64,000 nt of DNA from Pseudomonas putida (lineage in GTDB: Bacteria > Pseudomonadota > Gammaproteobacteria > Pseudomonadales > Pseudomonadaceae), in NCBI GenBank assembly GCA_029953615.1, contig CP124529.1, positions 62,001 to 126,000 of the forward strand, given 5' to 3'. The translations under genes and the position numbers were made by a program. The notes under the pieces were generated by a model. It had not been told where the DNA came from. It did not search any database and saw only the letters and a program-made list of their open reading frames with translations. Shown one piece after another: positions 1-8,007 of the stretch (positions are counted from its first letter, which is position 1; the number at the start of each line of letters is the position of its first letter).

Positions 1-1496
1 AGTAGTGCCTGCCCACGCTGCCAGATGGCATCGCGGCGCTCGGCCGACATGCCATCGAGGCTTCGATAGACCAGCGCCAGACGCGGGTTAGCCGAAAGCA
101 GGGGGCGATGGCGAATCAGAAAATGCCAGTACAAGGCATTGAACGGGCAGGCATCCTCCCCGGTCGCCTGGCCAACCCTGTAACTGCACGCCTTGCAATG
201 GTCGGACATGCGCTGGATGTAACGACCACTGGCGCAGTAAGGTTTGGAACCGAGGTAGCCGCCATCGGCGTACATCACCATACCCAGCGTGTTGGGCAGC
301 TCGACCCAGTCGAAGGCATCCATGTAGACCGCCAGGTACCATTCACAGATCGCGGCTGGGGCAATACCGGCCAGCAAGGCGAAGTTGCCGGTGACCATAA
401 GCCGCTGGATATGGTGAGCGTAGCCCAGGCGAAGGGTCTGGCCGATGGCCTGTTCCATGCAGCGCATGCGGGTGCGCCCGGTCCAGTAGAATTCCGGCAA
501 CGCTCGCTCGTTGCCCAGGTAATTGAGCGCGGCATACTCCGGCATGCGCAGCCAATAGATGCCATGTACATATTCGCGCCAGCCGATCAGCTGGCGAATA
601 AAACCCTCGGCTGCATTGACAGGCACCCGCCCCTCACGCCAGGCCTTGTCGACCTCATCGCACAGGCAACGGACGTCCAGAAGCCCGATGTTCAGCGCCG
701 CGCTGATGCGCGCATGGAACAGGTATGGCTCGCCCTCGGCCATCGCGTCCTGGTAATCACCGAAAGCCGCCAGGCCGAACTCCAGAAAGTGTTGCCAGAG
801 CTGCAGTGCCTCGGCATGGGTCACAGGGTAGTCGAAACCGTCGATGGCTCCGTAGTGGTCGCTGAAGCGTTGACGTACCAGGGCTATGACCGCTGCCGTG
901 ATCTCGTCCTGCTCGAAATGCGCGGCGAAGGGGCCACGTAGCTGGCGAGGCAAGGCCTTGCGATTGTCGCCATCGAGATTCCAGGTTCCACCTGCCGGGC
1001 TACCGTCAGGCTCCAGCAGCAGGCCGGTACGCCTGCGCATGCCACGGTAGAAGTGCTCCATGCGCAGTTGCCCACGCTCCCGGGCCCAGCGCGCGAAGGC
1101 TTCGCGAGAGCAAAGAAAGCGCGTGTCGCGATGCCACACAAGCGGCAGCGCAGCATTGCGCAACGCCTGCTCCAGGCGCCACTCACCGCACTCGGTCAGG
1201 TGAATGTGCGTGGCTCCCAGGGCTTTCTGCCAGCGCCGCAACTCGCCCACGATGGTACCGCTGTTGCCGTCATCGTCGAGTTGCACATAGTACACTTGCC
1301 AACCGCGCTCACGCAGCGCCTGGGCGAAGTGCCGCATGGCACTGAAGATCAGAACGATCTTCAGCGGATGATGCGGTACGTAGCGGGCCTCCCCTTCCAC
1401 CTCCGCCATCAGCAAAGCATCGCGGGCAGGATCGAGGGCTTTCAGGCTTGCCAGGTCGAACGACAGCTGGTCACCCAATACCAGGCCCAGGCGCAT
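1..1496 (-). CDS. FeS-type cryptochrome/photolyase family protein (3' end outside window)
   Basis: Flavin photolyase of the prokaryotic iron-sulfur class (FeS-BCP, PhrB-like), whose studied members repair (6-4) photoproducts in DNA using light. The protein begins MRLGLVLGDQLSFD and has the family's Rossmann-like N-terminal domain and helical FAD domain. Near its C-terminal part (about positions 145-215) it shows a Cys cluster, DHCKACSY followed 12 residues later by a Cys in DACPFN. That is the CxxC-x12-C spacing of the [4Fe-4S] ligands in this class. The ATG at 1496 has AGGAG about 10 nt upstream. It lies 45 nt downstream of the chalcone-isomerase-like gene, which probably shares its promoter. 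The gene runs off the left edge, so its C-terminus is not visible. The exact lesion specificity is inferred from the family. Confidence 0.9.
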   Translation of the reverse strand, partial: MRLGLVLGDQLSFDLASLKALDPARDALLMAEVEGEARYVPHHPLKIVLIFSAMRHFAQALRERGWQVYYVQLDDDGNSGTIVGELRRWQKALGATHIHLTECGEWRLEQALRNAALPLVWHRDTRFLCSREAFARWARERGQLRMEHFYRGMRRRTGLLLEPDGSPAGGTWNLDGDNRKALPRQLRGPFAAHFEQDEITAAVIALVRQRFSDHYGAIDGFDYPVTHAEALQLWQHFLEFGLAAFGDYQDAMAEGEPYLFHARISAALNIGLLDVRCLCDEVDKAWREGRVPVNAAEGFIRQLIGWREYVHGIYWLRMPEYAALNYLGNERALPEFYWTGRTRMRCMEQAIGQTLRLGYAHHIQRLMVTGNFALLAGIAPAAICEWYLAVYMDAFDWVELPNTLGMVMYADGGYLGSKPYCASGRYIQRMSDHCKACSYRVGQATGEDACPFNALYWHFLIRHRPLLSANPRLALVYRSLDGMSAERRDAIWQRGQAL

Positions 1497-1540
1497 CGTT
1501 CAGGCTACTCCTGGCTGGTCAGCGTTACCGCTACGCAGAT

Positions 1541-2062
1541 TCATGGCACGCCCTCCAGCAGACGCTGACGCAGTTGTTGATCCCTGGCCCGCGGATCGAG
1601 CCAGATGGCGAAGAACGCCCGGGCAAAGACCGGGTCGGCGATCGCCCGGCTGAGTTTGCCATCGACGTAGAAGCGGCAACCCTGCCCCGGCATGTACAAG
1701 CCGGTAATGCGCATCCCAGGGCGTACATCCACGAACGCCTGCTGCATTGCCTGGGACCACGCCGCGCGCCGCTGCGGTGTCACGCTATCAGCATCCAGGC
1801 GGTACATCTCCTCAAGGCTGGCCTGTACCAGCATGTCTCTGGACAACCTTCGGTGATAGGCGAGCTCAAGGGCAAAAGGCCGGTTCCAGTCCTGAACCGG
1901 GCCTGCTGCCCATAGCTGTGCGGTGTAAAGGCGCAGGCCGAACCAGGTGAACTCACCGGAGCCCAGCCGTTGTGCCGCCGGGAGCTCCGCTCGCCAGTCC
2001 GCCGCCTCGGACAGGGCTGTCAGTAGCAGGCAAAGCCAGGCCCAACGAGCAGTGCGCGCCAT
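1541..2062 (-). CDS. Exported chalcone-isomerase-like protein
   Basis: 173-residue protein with a clear signal peptide (MARTARWAWLCLLLTALSEA, cleavage about residue 20). The mature domain resembles the periplasmic chalcone-isomerase-like family (FTWFGLRLYTAQLW near the N-terminus, RITGLYMPGQGC later). The role of these bacterial homologues is not established; they recur beside photolyase and photooxidative-stress genes. The ATG at 2062 is chosen because GAGG sits 5 nt upstream and the signal peptide starts there. The open frame extends further upstream but only through the promoter. It is the first gene of a probable unit with the photolyase. Confidence 0.8.
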   Translation of the reverse strand: MARTARWAWLCLLLTALSEAADWRAELPAAQRLGSGEFTWFGLRLYTAQLWAAGPVQDWNRPFALELAYHRRLSRDMLVQASLEEMYRLDADSVTPQRRAAWSQAMQQAFVDVRPGMRITGLYMPGQGCRFYVDGKLSRAIADPVFARAFFAIWLDPRARDQQLRQRLLEGVP

Positions 2063-2085
2063 ATTGACCTCGAGCACCCAGAAAA

Positions 2086-2132
2086 TTGTACAACATAGGC
2101 AATTATGTACAGCTTTTAACCGAGTTGTACAA
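2086..2132 (-). promoter_or_regulatory. Promoter with three TGTACA boxes upstream of the photolyase unit
   Basis: Three TGTACA cores (TTGTACAA at 2086-2093, TGTACA at 2106-2111, TTGTACAA at 2125-2132) lie 19-20 bp centre to centre. On the minus strand TTGTAC (2125-2130) could serve as -35 and CATAAT as a loosely spaced -10, so a repressor bound to the boxes would cover the promoter. The arrangement recalls operators of MerR-type B12 photoreceptors (LitR/CarH), which control photolyase genes in Pseudomonas. I have not matched an exact published box, so the regulator is an inference. Confidence 0.5.
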
Positions 2133-2261
2133 TTTTTACCTGCCGACCCTGGCGCGACATGGCGGCGGAACGGGTGAAAGTGGCCGATCACCTATGTGGC
2201 ACTGTCGGCGCAGACCGGGTCGATCAGCGACAATCATCTTGGCGAGTGGTACAGCTACGCG

Positions 2262-2816
2262 TCAGCTGAACACCCAGAGCACACGGGTGGGCTTGTCGGT
2301 GAGGTTGGCGTAACGAAAACTGGCGTGAGGTTGCAGCTGAAAACTGTCACTGGCGCGCAGCGTTACCGGCTCGCCGCCATCCAGCCAGACGGTCAGCTCG
2401 CCTTCGAGCACGAAGCAGCCCTGCTCCGAGCTGTCGTCCAGGTACTCCTCGCCACTGCTGGCGCCCGGCTCCAGGTGGCTGTCGAGCATGGAGAACGCAC
2501 CCGTTATCGTCGGGGACGCCAGCACATCGGTGATGCCGCCGGCCAGGTGCAGCGTACGACGCTCGTGCGGGCGGGTAACCCAGTCGAGCTCGCGGGGCTT
2601 GTCCAGCTTGTAGAAATAGGCAGTGGAGACACCAAGCTCTTCGCTGATGGCCGTGAGGTCGGCCACGGTTGGCCGCGACACGCCCCGTTCTACCTGGGAC
2701 AGAAAGCCCACCGAACGGCCGATGCGCTGGGCCAGTTCGCCCAGTGTCAGGCCCTTGAACTTGCGCAGGTCGCGAATCAGTACGGCCAGGCCTTCGATCT
2801 CTTCGTGCACTTTCAT
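2262..2816 (-). CDS. XRE-cupin transcriptional regulator, PuuR-like (copy 1)
   Basis: 184-residue regulator. Residues about 10-65 form an HTH-XRE domain (LTLGELAQRIGRSVGFLSQVERG). Residues about 105-184 form a cupin sensor domain (LEPGASSGEEYL, FVLEGELTVWLDGGEPVTL). This architecture is that of PuuR, the repressor of putrescine degradation in enterobacteria. It is closely similar over its whole length to the regulator at 6694-7248; the two bracket the polyamine genes. ATG 2816 matches the start of the paralogue (MKVHEE versus MKMHEE). The open frame continues upstream but the extra residues have no counterpart. Ligand and targets are inferred from neighbours. Confidence 0.85.
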   Translation of the reverse strand: MKVHEEIEGLAVLIRDLRKFKGLTLGELAQRIGRSVGFLSQVERGVSRPTVADLTAISEELGVSTAYFYKLDKPRELDWVTRPHERRTLHLAGGITDVLASPTITGAFSMLDSHLEPGASSGEEYLDDSSEQGCFVLEGELTVWLDGGEPVTLRASDSFQLQPHASFRYANLTDKPTRVLWVFS

Positions 2817-2862
2817 GGTTGAATCGCGACTTTCGGATGGGAAAATTGATGCCCTGAAAAGT

Positions 2863-2878
2863 ACATGATTCATTTCAC
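2863..2878. promoter_or_regulatory. Putative operator of XRE-cupin regulator copy 1
   Basis: ACATGATTCATTTCAC, 47 bp upstream of the regulator start, matches 13 of 16 positions of ACATGAAAAATTTCAC at 7297-7312 in front of the paralogous regulator. A shared site before both regulator genes suggests auto- or cross-regulation. No binding data are visible. Confidence 0.4.
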
Positions 2879-2938
2879 AAAGCAAGATGCTTCAAGGAAT
2901 TGCGGGAACCGGCAGTGTAATCCGGGGCCGCCTTGCGG

Positions 2939-3027
2939 CCCATCGCCGGCAAGCCAGCTCCCACAGGTACTGCGCAGCACTTTGAAGTCGATGCGGTCCA
3001 GGTGGGAGCTGGCTTGCCGGCGATGGG
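2939..3027. repeat. REP pair, 26-bp perfect inverted repeat
   Basis: Arms 2939-2964 and 3002-3027 are perfect reverse complements, 37 bp apart, with the REP core GCCGGCAAGCCAGCTCCCAC. The pair lies between the regulator promoter and the 3' end of the aminotransferase gene, and its transcript could fold and protect or end the upstream mRNA. Confidence 0.8.
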
Positions 3028-3044
3028 CTGCACAGCAGCCCCCC

Positions 3045-4403
3045 TTACCGGACAGCCTCGTACGTCAGGTCCAGGCACTTGCGGGCTTTTTCCACCAGTT
3101 CGTCGATCTCCTCGATGCTGATCACCAGCGGCGGCGCGATGATCATGGTGTCGCCCACGGCGCGCATGATCAGGCCGTTGTCGAAGCAGTGCTGGCGACA
3201 GATCATGCCGACACCTTTGCCCTCGTAGCGGGCGCGGGTGGCCTTGTCCTTCACCAGCTCGATCGCGCCGAGCATGCCCAGGCCGCGTACCTCGCCTACC
3301 AGCGGGTGGTCGGCCAGCTCGCGCAGGCGTTGTTGCAGGTAAGGAGCGGTCTTGCCGTGCACCTGCTCGATGATATGTTCGTCACGCAGTATCCGCAGGT
3401 TCTCCAGGCCCACCGCCGCCGCAACCGGGTGGCCGGAATAGGTGAAACCGTGGTTGAAGTCGCCGCCTTCGCTGATGACTTTGGCCACTTCGTCACGCAC
3501 GATCACGCCGCCCATGGGGATATAGCCGGAGGTCAGGCCCTTGGCGATGGTCATCAGGTCGGGCTTGAGGTCGTAGTAGTCGCTACCGAACCACTCGCCT
3601 GTACGGCCGAAACCGCAGATCACTTCGTCGGCAACGAACAGGATGTCGTACCTGGCCAGGATCTCCTTCACCTTCGGCCAGTAGGTCTGCGGCGGAATGA
3701 TCACCCCGCCGGCGCCCTGGATCGGTTCGGCGATAAAAGCAGCGACGTTGTCCACGCCAACTTCGAGGATCTTCTTCTCCAGCTGTTCGGCCGCCCACAC
3801 GCCGAAGTCAGCCTCGGTCATGTTGCCGCCTTCGCCATACCAGTACGGCTGCGGGATATGCACGATATCCGGGATCAGCCCGCCCTGCTGGTGCATGCCG
3901 CTCATGCCGCCCAGGCCCGCGCCGGCCACGGTGGAGCCGTGGTAGCCGTTGACGCGGCCGATGATGACCCTCTTGTTCTTCTGGCCCTTGAGCGCCCAGT
4001 AATGGCGGACCATGCGCAGCACGGTGTCGTTGCCTTCGGACCCGGAACCGGTGAAGAACACATGGTCCATGCCTTGCGGGGCCACATCAGCGATGGCCTT
4101 GGCCAGTTCCAGCGCGGGTGGGTGCGCGGTCTGGAAGAACAGGTTGTAGTACGGCAGCTGCCTCATCTGGCGGCTGGCGACATCGGCCAGCTCATCGCGG
4201 CCATAGCCCACCGCCACGCACCACAGGCCGGCCATGCCATCGAGAATCTTGTGGCCTTCGCTGTCCCAGAGGTACACGCCCTTGGCCGAGGTGATGATAC
4301 GCGGGCCTTTCTCGGCCAGTTGTTTCACATCGCTGAACGGCGCCAGGTGGTGGTCGCGGCTCATCGCTTGCCAGGCAAGGGTCTGCGAATGCTGCTCACT
4401 CAT
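3045..4403 (-). CDS. spuC: Polyamine/omega-amino acid:pyruvate aminotransferase (SpuC-like)
   Basis: 452-residue class III PLP aminotransferase that would transfer the terminal amino group of putrescine or similar diamines to pyruvate. Visible family residues: GSGSEGNDT (about 119-127) for PLP phosphate, YHGST, D259 in [15 protein letters not shown], and the Schiff-base lysine K288 in [16 protein letters not shown]. Length equals SpuC of pseudomonads. ATG 4403 has GGAG 8 nt upstream; a GTG three codons earlier is less likely. It is followed upstream by puuD and puuA on the same strand, consistent with putrescine degradation. The exact substrate cannot be read from sequence. Confidence 0.88.
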   Translation of the reverse strand: MSEQHSQTLAWQAMSRDHHLAPFSDVKQLAEKGPRIITSAKGVYLWDSEGHKILDGMAGLWCVAVGYGRDELADVASRQMRQLPYYNLFFQTAHPPALELAKAIADVAPQGMDHVFFTGSGSEGNDTVLRMVRHYWALKGQKNKRVIIGRVNGYHGSTVAGAGLGGMSGMHQQGGLIPDIVHIPQPYWYGEGGNMTEADFGVWAAEQLEKKILEVGVDNVAAFIAEPIQGAGGVIIPPQTYWPKVKEILARYDILFVADEVICGFGRTGEWFGSDYYDLKPDLMTIAKGLTSGYIPMGGVIVRDEVAKVISEGGDFNHGFTYSGHPVAAAVGLENLRILRDEHIIEQVHGKTAPYLQQRLRELADHPLVGEVRGLGMLGAIELVKDKATRARYEGKGVGMICRQHCFDNGLIMRAVGDTMIIAPPLVISIEEIDELVEKARKCLDLTYEAVR

Positions 4404-4472
4404 TGACTTCACTCCATCAAATTGCGCAGCTGTGCTACGCGGGTACTTTTTTGTAATTGGGAAAGATCGCTG

Positions 4473-5246
4473 TCAGGCGGACTTCAACAGCATCTGGCGC
4501 AGTACCGAGCGATGCCGGCAAGCCTTGCCAAAGGACTGGAAGATGGTCAGGTAATGGGGGTTATCCATGACCTGGAACTCGGGGTGCCATTGCACGGCCA
4601 GGGCAAAGCCTTTGCCGTTCTCGACCGAAATCGCCTCCACCAGGCCGTCGGGTGCCAGCGCTTCCACCCTCAGCCCGGGGGCCAGAACATCGATGCCTTG
4701 GCCGTGGATGGAATTGACGTCGAAAATCGCCGGCAAGCCCATGCGATCAAGCAGCCCCCCTGGCTCTACATGCATGGTGTGGCGCGGGCCATACTGCTTT
4801 TCGATGGGCTCGCCTTTGCCTTCGCGGTGGTCCATGAACACGCCGGCCTCGTGGACCTTCTGGTGCAAGGTGCCGCCTAGCGCCACGTTCATTTCCTGGA
4901 AGCCACGGCAAATGCCCAGCACCGGTACACCGGCAGCGATGGCCGCGCGCATCAGCGGCAACGTGGTGGCATCACGCAGCGGGTCGTGCCGGGTGCCCTC
5001 GGCGCTGGCCTGGCCGTTGTAGTGGAACGGCTCGATATTGGACGGCGAACCGGTGAAGATCAGCCCGTCCACCACGTCGAGAATGTCGGCGCTGTCCATC
5101 AGCTCGCCAAGGCTGGGTATCACGATGGGTAAGCCACACGCTGCCTTGGCCGCCGCGCGTGCGTACTTCTCGGCGATGGTCTGGGTGGCATGCTGCTCAA
5201 TCATGCTGGTGCATGCGGTAATGCCAATAACGGGCACACGTGGCAT
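4473..5246 (-). CDS. puuD: gamma-Glutamyl-GABA hydrolase (PuuD-like, peptidase C26)
   Basis: 257-residue class I glutamine-amidotransferase-like hydrolase that would release GABA from gamma-glutamyl-GABA. The triad is visible: C113 in VLGICRGFQEMN, and H221 and E223 in AVQWHPEFQ. ATG 5246 is preceded by GGAGGAAGAT, a near-ideal ribosome binding site; the open frame five codons longer is ignored. It lies between the aminotransferase and the gamma-glutamylpolyamine synthetase gene on the same strand, which supports the polyamine assignment over other C26 hydrolases. Confidence 0.9.
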   Translation of the reverse strand: MPRVPVIGITACTSMIEQHATQTIAEKYARAAAKAACGLPIVIPSLGELMDSADILDVVDGLIFTGSPSNIEPFHYNGQASAEGTRHDPLRDATTLPLMRAAIAAGVPVLGICRGFQEMNVALGGTLHQKVHEAGVFMDHREGKGEPIEKQYGPRHTMHVEPGGLLDRMGLPAIFDVNSIHGQGIDVLAPGLRVEALAPDGLVEAISVENGKGFALAVQWHPEFQVMDNPHYLTIFQSFGKACRHRSVLRQMLLKSA

Positions 5247-5318
5247 ATCTTCCTCCGGCAAATCGGTATTGCGCGTGGTATTGAAACGTTGGAAAGGCGG
5301 CTGTTCGGGCAGCAGCAG

Positions 5319-6666
5319 CTACAGGAACCAGCGGTACTCGCGGGCATCGATGTGGCGCATGAAGTCCAGTTGCTCCTGGTATTTGTTCTCGCAATAAACC
5401 ATGACGAACTCACTGCCCAGGCCTTCGTTGACCACTGGGTGGTGGCGCATGGCGGCCAGGGCGCTGAGGGCATCTTTGGCGGAAGTCGATGCCGCTCTGG
5501 CGGTTGTCGTTCAGCGGGGCGATGGGCTCGATGCCACGATCCAGGCCATGCTCCATCCCGGTCAGGATGGCCGCCAGCACCAGGTAGGGGTTGGCGTCGG
5601 CACCGGCAAGGCGGTGTTCGATGCGCAGGTTGCGCGGGTCGGACTCGGGGATGCGAATACACGCATCGCGGTCTTCGAAGCCCCAACTGGCCTTGCTCGC
5701 CGCGTTGACCATGGCGCCGTAACGGCGGTAGGCATTGTGGTTGGGGGCGAAGATCGGCATGCAGTGGGGCAGCAGTTCCAGGCACCCTGCCACCGCATGG
5801 CGCAGCTTGCGCTGGTCATCGCCGGCGAGGATGTTGTTGCCAGCGTTGTCGTACAGGCTGACGTGCACATGCATGCCGCTGCCCGGTGCGTCGAGGTACG
5901 GCTTGCTCATGAAACTGGCACGGTAGCCATGCTTCATCGCGATGCCACGGGTACTGCGGCAGAACAGCGCCGACCAGTCCGCTGCGCTCAGGGCATCGTC
6001 GCTGTGCGAGAAGTTGATCTCGAACTGGCCCGGGCCCAGCTCAGCGGTGATGACGTTCGCCGGCACGCCCTGCTCGTTGGCACCATCGACCATCTCGTGC
6101 AGCACCGGTGCGAACCGCGACAGCCGCTCGATGTGCATGTTCGGCTGGTCGTCCTGGTCATCGGTCGCCTTGTCGCGTGGGTACTGTGGCAGGCCGTTAT
6201 CGAGCTTGCGGTCGAACAGGTAGAACTCCAGTTCGAAGGCCACCACCGGGCGAATGCCGCGCCTGGCCAGGCGCTGGATCACGCGGGCCAGCACCTCGCG
6301 GGGCTCGAACTCGATGGGCTTGGCGGTGCCGTCGGAGGTGATGAGCATCTGCGCGATCAGCTCTTTCTCCCAGCGCACGGGTTTGAGCGTCCCTGGCACC
6401 AGGCGGCGGGCAGCATCCGGGTCGCCGTCGGCAAAACAGTAGTCACCGATTGGGTAGAGGCCACCCTGGGTGCCCAGCAGTACGCAGTTCTGCGGCAATT
6501 TCAGCGGCGTGCCAGCTGCGACTTTTTCCAGCATGTCCATGGGGTAGCGCTTGCCGTAGAAGTGCCCGGGGATATCCAGCGCAATCAGGTCGACATAACG
6601 TATTTCTGGGTGCTGCGCCCGGAACGAGCGCACTTCAGTCAGCAGATCCGGAAAGACGACACTCAT
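5319..6666 (-). CDS. puuA: gamma-Glutamylpolyamine synthetase (glutamine synthetase family), frameshifted near 3' end
   Basis: Glutamine-synthetase-fold ligase that would glutamylate putrescine. The N-terminal 395 residues are intact, including FELEFYLF, LGPGQFEINFS, GSGMHVHVSL, NHNAYRR and the RIEHR region. At about 5480 the frame shifts after IDF, and the present frame gives 418 residues with an unrelated tail ending at 5410. Removing one base at 5478-5481 restores FPKDALSALAAMRHHP and an ending AREYRWFL at 5319, for 448 residues, the usual family length. ATG 6666 follows AAGGACAAGAAG. The lost C-terminal 53 residues form part of the catalytic fold, so if real the break probably inactivates the enzyme. 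Confidence 0.85.
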
Positions 6667-6693
6667 CTTCTTGTCCTTGTGAGGTGAACGAAT

Positions 6694-7248
6694 TCAATTG
6701 AAAACCCAGAGCACGCGGGTGGTTTTCTCCGTCAGGTTGGCGTAACGGAACTGCGCGTGGGGGTGCAGCTGGAAGCAGTCGTTGGCCTGCAGGGTCACGG
6801 CGTCGCCATGGTCCAGCCATACCGTGAGTTCGCCTTCGAGCACGAAGCAGCCCTGCTCGGAGCGGTCGGTCAGGTACAGCTCGCCACTGCTGGCGCCTGG
6901 CTCGAGGTGGCTGTCGAGCATGGAGAACGCGCCGCCGATGGTGGGCGAAGCCAGCACATCGGTGATGCCCGACTCGAGGTACAGCGTGCGTCGCTCGTGG
7001 GGGCGCGTGACCCAGCTGATGCTGCGCGGTTTGCTCAGGTTGTAGAAATACGCGGTTGATACGCCGAGCGCTTCACTGATGGCAGTGAGGTCTGCCACGG
7101 TGGGGCGAGAAACTCCGCGTTCAACCTGGGACAGAAAGCCGACCGAGCGGTTGATGCGCTCGGCCAGTTCGCCCAGGGTCAGGTTCTTGAATTTGCGCAG
7201 GTCGTGAATAAGGATCGCGAGGGCTTCAACCTCTTCGTGCATCTTCAT
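6694..7248 (-). CDS. XRE-cupin transcriptional regulator, PuuR-like (copy 2)
   Basis: 184-residue paralogue of the regulator at 2262-2816, with the same HTH (LTLGELAERINRSVGFLSQVERG) and cupin (LEPGASSGELYL, FVLEGELTVWLDHGDAVTL). It lies 27 bp upstream of puuA on the same strand, so it probably heads the operon regulator-puuA-puuD-spuC. ATG 7248 is the only start that keeps alignment with the paralogue. Its own promoter region holds an elaborate palindrome (7263-7312), fitting autorepression relieved by a polyamine or GABA-pathway intermediate; the ligand is inferred. Confidence 0.87.
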   Translation of the reverse strand: MKMHEEVEALAILIHDLRKFKNLTLGELAERINRSVGFLSQVERGVSRPTVADLTAISEALGVSTAYFYNLSKPRSISWVTRPHERRTLYLESGITDVLASPTIGGAFSMLDSHLEPGASSGELYLTDRSEQGCFVLEGELTVWLDHGDAVTLQANDCFQLHPHAQFRYANLTEKTTRVLWVFN

Positions 7249-7262
7249 CGTTTGAAACTGCC

Positions 7263-7312
7263 GTGAAATTTTTAGAGTTATTTTTCATGAAAAATTACAT
7301 GAAAAATTTCAC
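7263..7312. promoter_or_regulatory. Nested palindromic operator of the polyamine operon
   Basis: Perfect 11-bp inverted arms GTGAAATTTTT (7263-7273) and AAAAATTTCAC (7302-7312) enclose a perfect 14-bp palindrome TTTTTCATGAAAAA (7281-7294). The region is AT-rich and directly upstream of the regulator-puuA-puuD-spuC unit. The right half ACATGAAAAATTTCAC recurs at 2863-2878. Most likely the binding site of one or both XRE-cupin regulators. Confidence 0.55.
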
Positions 7313-7407
7313 GAGTCAAGCCAAACCCGAAAATGGGAAGCCGCGCATGGGGATGTGGGGGGTAACGAGTAGCGAAGAGGCGTAACGGGAAAAGGGCCTT
7401 GAAGCCC

Positions 7408-8007
7408 TCAGGATGCGAGGGCTTGCGAACGCTGCCGTACCGGCATCTCGTAGCGGTGCGGTTGCTGCCAGGCCAGCTGTGCCTGGACATCAGTCGCGGC
7501 ATCCATCACCTTCTGTGCCCAGTTCTCATCCTTGGGGCACACCACCACCACGCGAAAACCGTGGTCGACGCCTTCCAGCCGCACGCCTTCGGAATCATCG
7601 ACATGCAAGTCGATATCGAAGGCCGACGGCAACTTGGAGGGCGCATTCTCAAGCCCGTTCACGGCCAGGATATGCTGGTGCCGGTCACTGTTGACCACGC
7701 CATCGACACGGATACCGTAGAGCATCAGCCAACGGCGGATGTAGGACGGCGTGCGCCCCGACGAGGTGTAGATCCAGATGCTGCAACCCTGGCGGCGCAG
7801 GTCGCGGATCAGCGAGCGCGTGCCACTGCGCAGGGGTTCACCCAACCAGCGGTGGACGAACGCCGGCAGCTTGCTGTCCTCGGCTGCGGCGTGGTCGGCC
7901 TGGCAGGCAAGCGTGTCGTCGATATCGAACGAAATGCGTACCTGCGGGCGATTGAACGTGCGCTCGATGGCTTGCCGCCCGCGCTGGAGCAGTGAAGGCG
8001 TCGGCAT
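7408..8007 (-). CDS. HAD-like phosphatase
   Basis: 199-residue HAD-superfamily protein. Motif I is FDIDDTL (D28 and D30, nucleophile and acid/base), motif II is YTSSGRT, and HVDDSEGV could supply the acidic motif IV. There is no signal peptide or membrane segment. ATG 8007 overlaps the stop of the Fic gene upstream (ATGA), so translation is coupled and the two products probably work together. Substrate unknown; a phosphohydrolase acting on a nucleotide or a modified product of the partner is a guess from the pairing only. Confidence 0.8.
   Translation of the reverse strand: MPTPSLLQRGRQAIERTFNRPQVRISFDIDDTLACQADHAAAEDSKLPAFVHRWLGEPLRSGTRSLIRDLRRQGCSIWIYTSSGRTPSYIRRWLMLYGIRVDGVVNSDRHQHILAVNGLENAPSKLPSAFDIDLHVDDSEGVRLEGVDHGFRVVVVCPKDENWAQKVMDAATDVQAQLAWQQPHRYEMPVRQRSQALAS

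Noticed and set aside
2865..4406. Long plus-strand open frame (over 500 codons) antisense to the aminotransferase gene
   Set aside because: It is the shadow of a GC-rich gene: His/Val/Ala-rich, no domain, and the minus strand carries the full SpuC-like family pattern.
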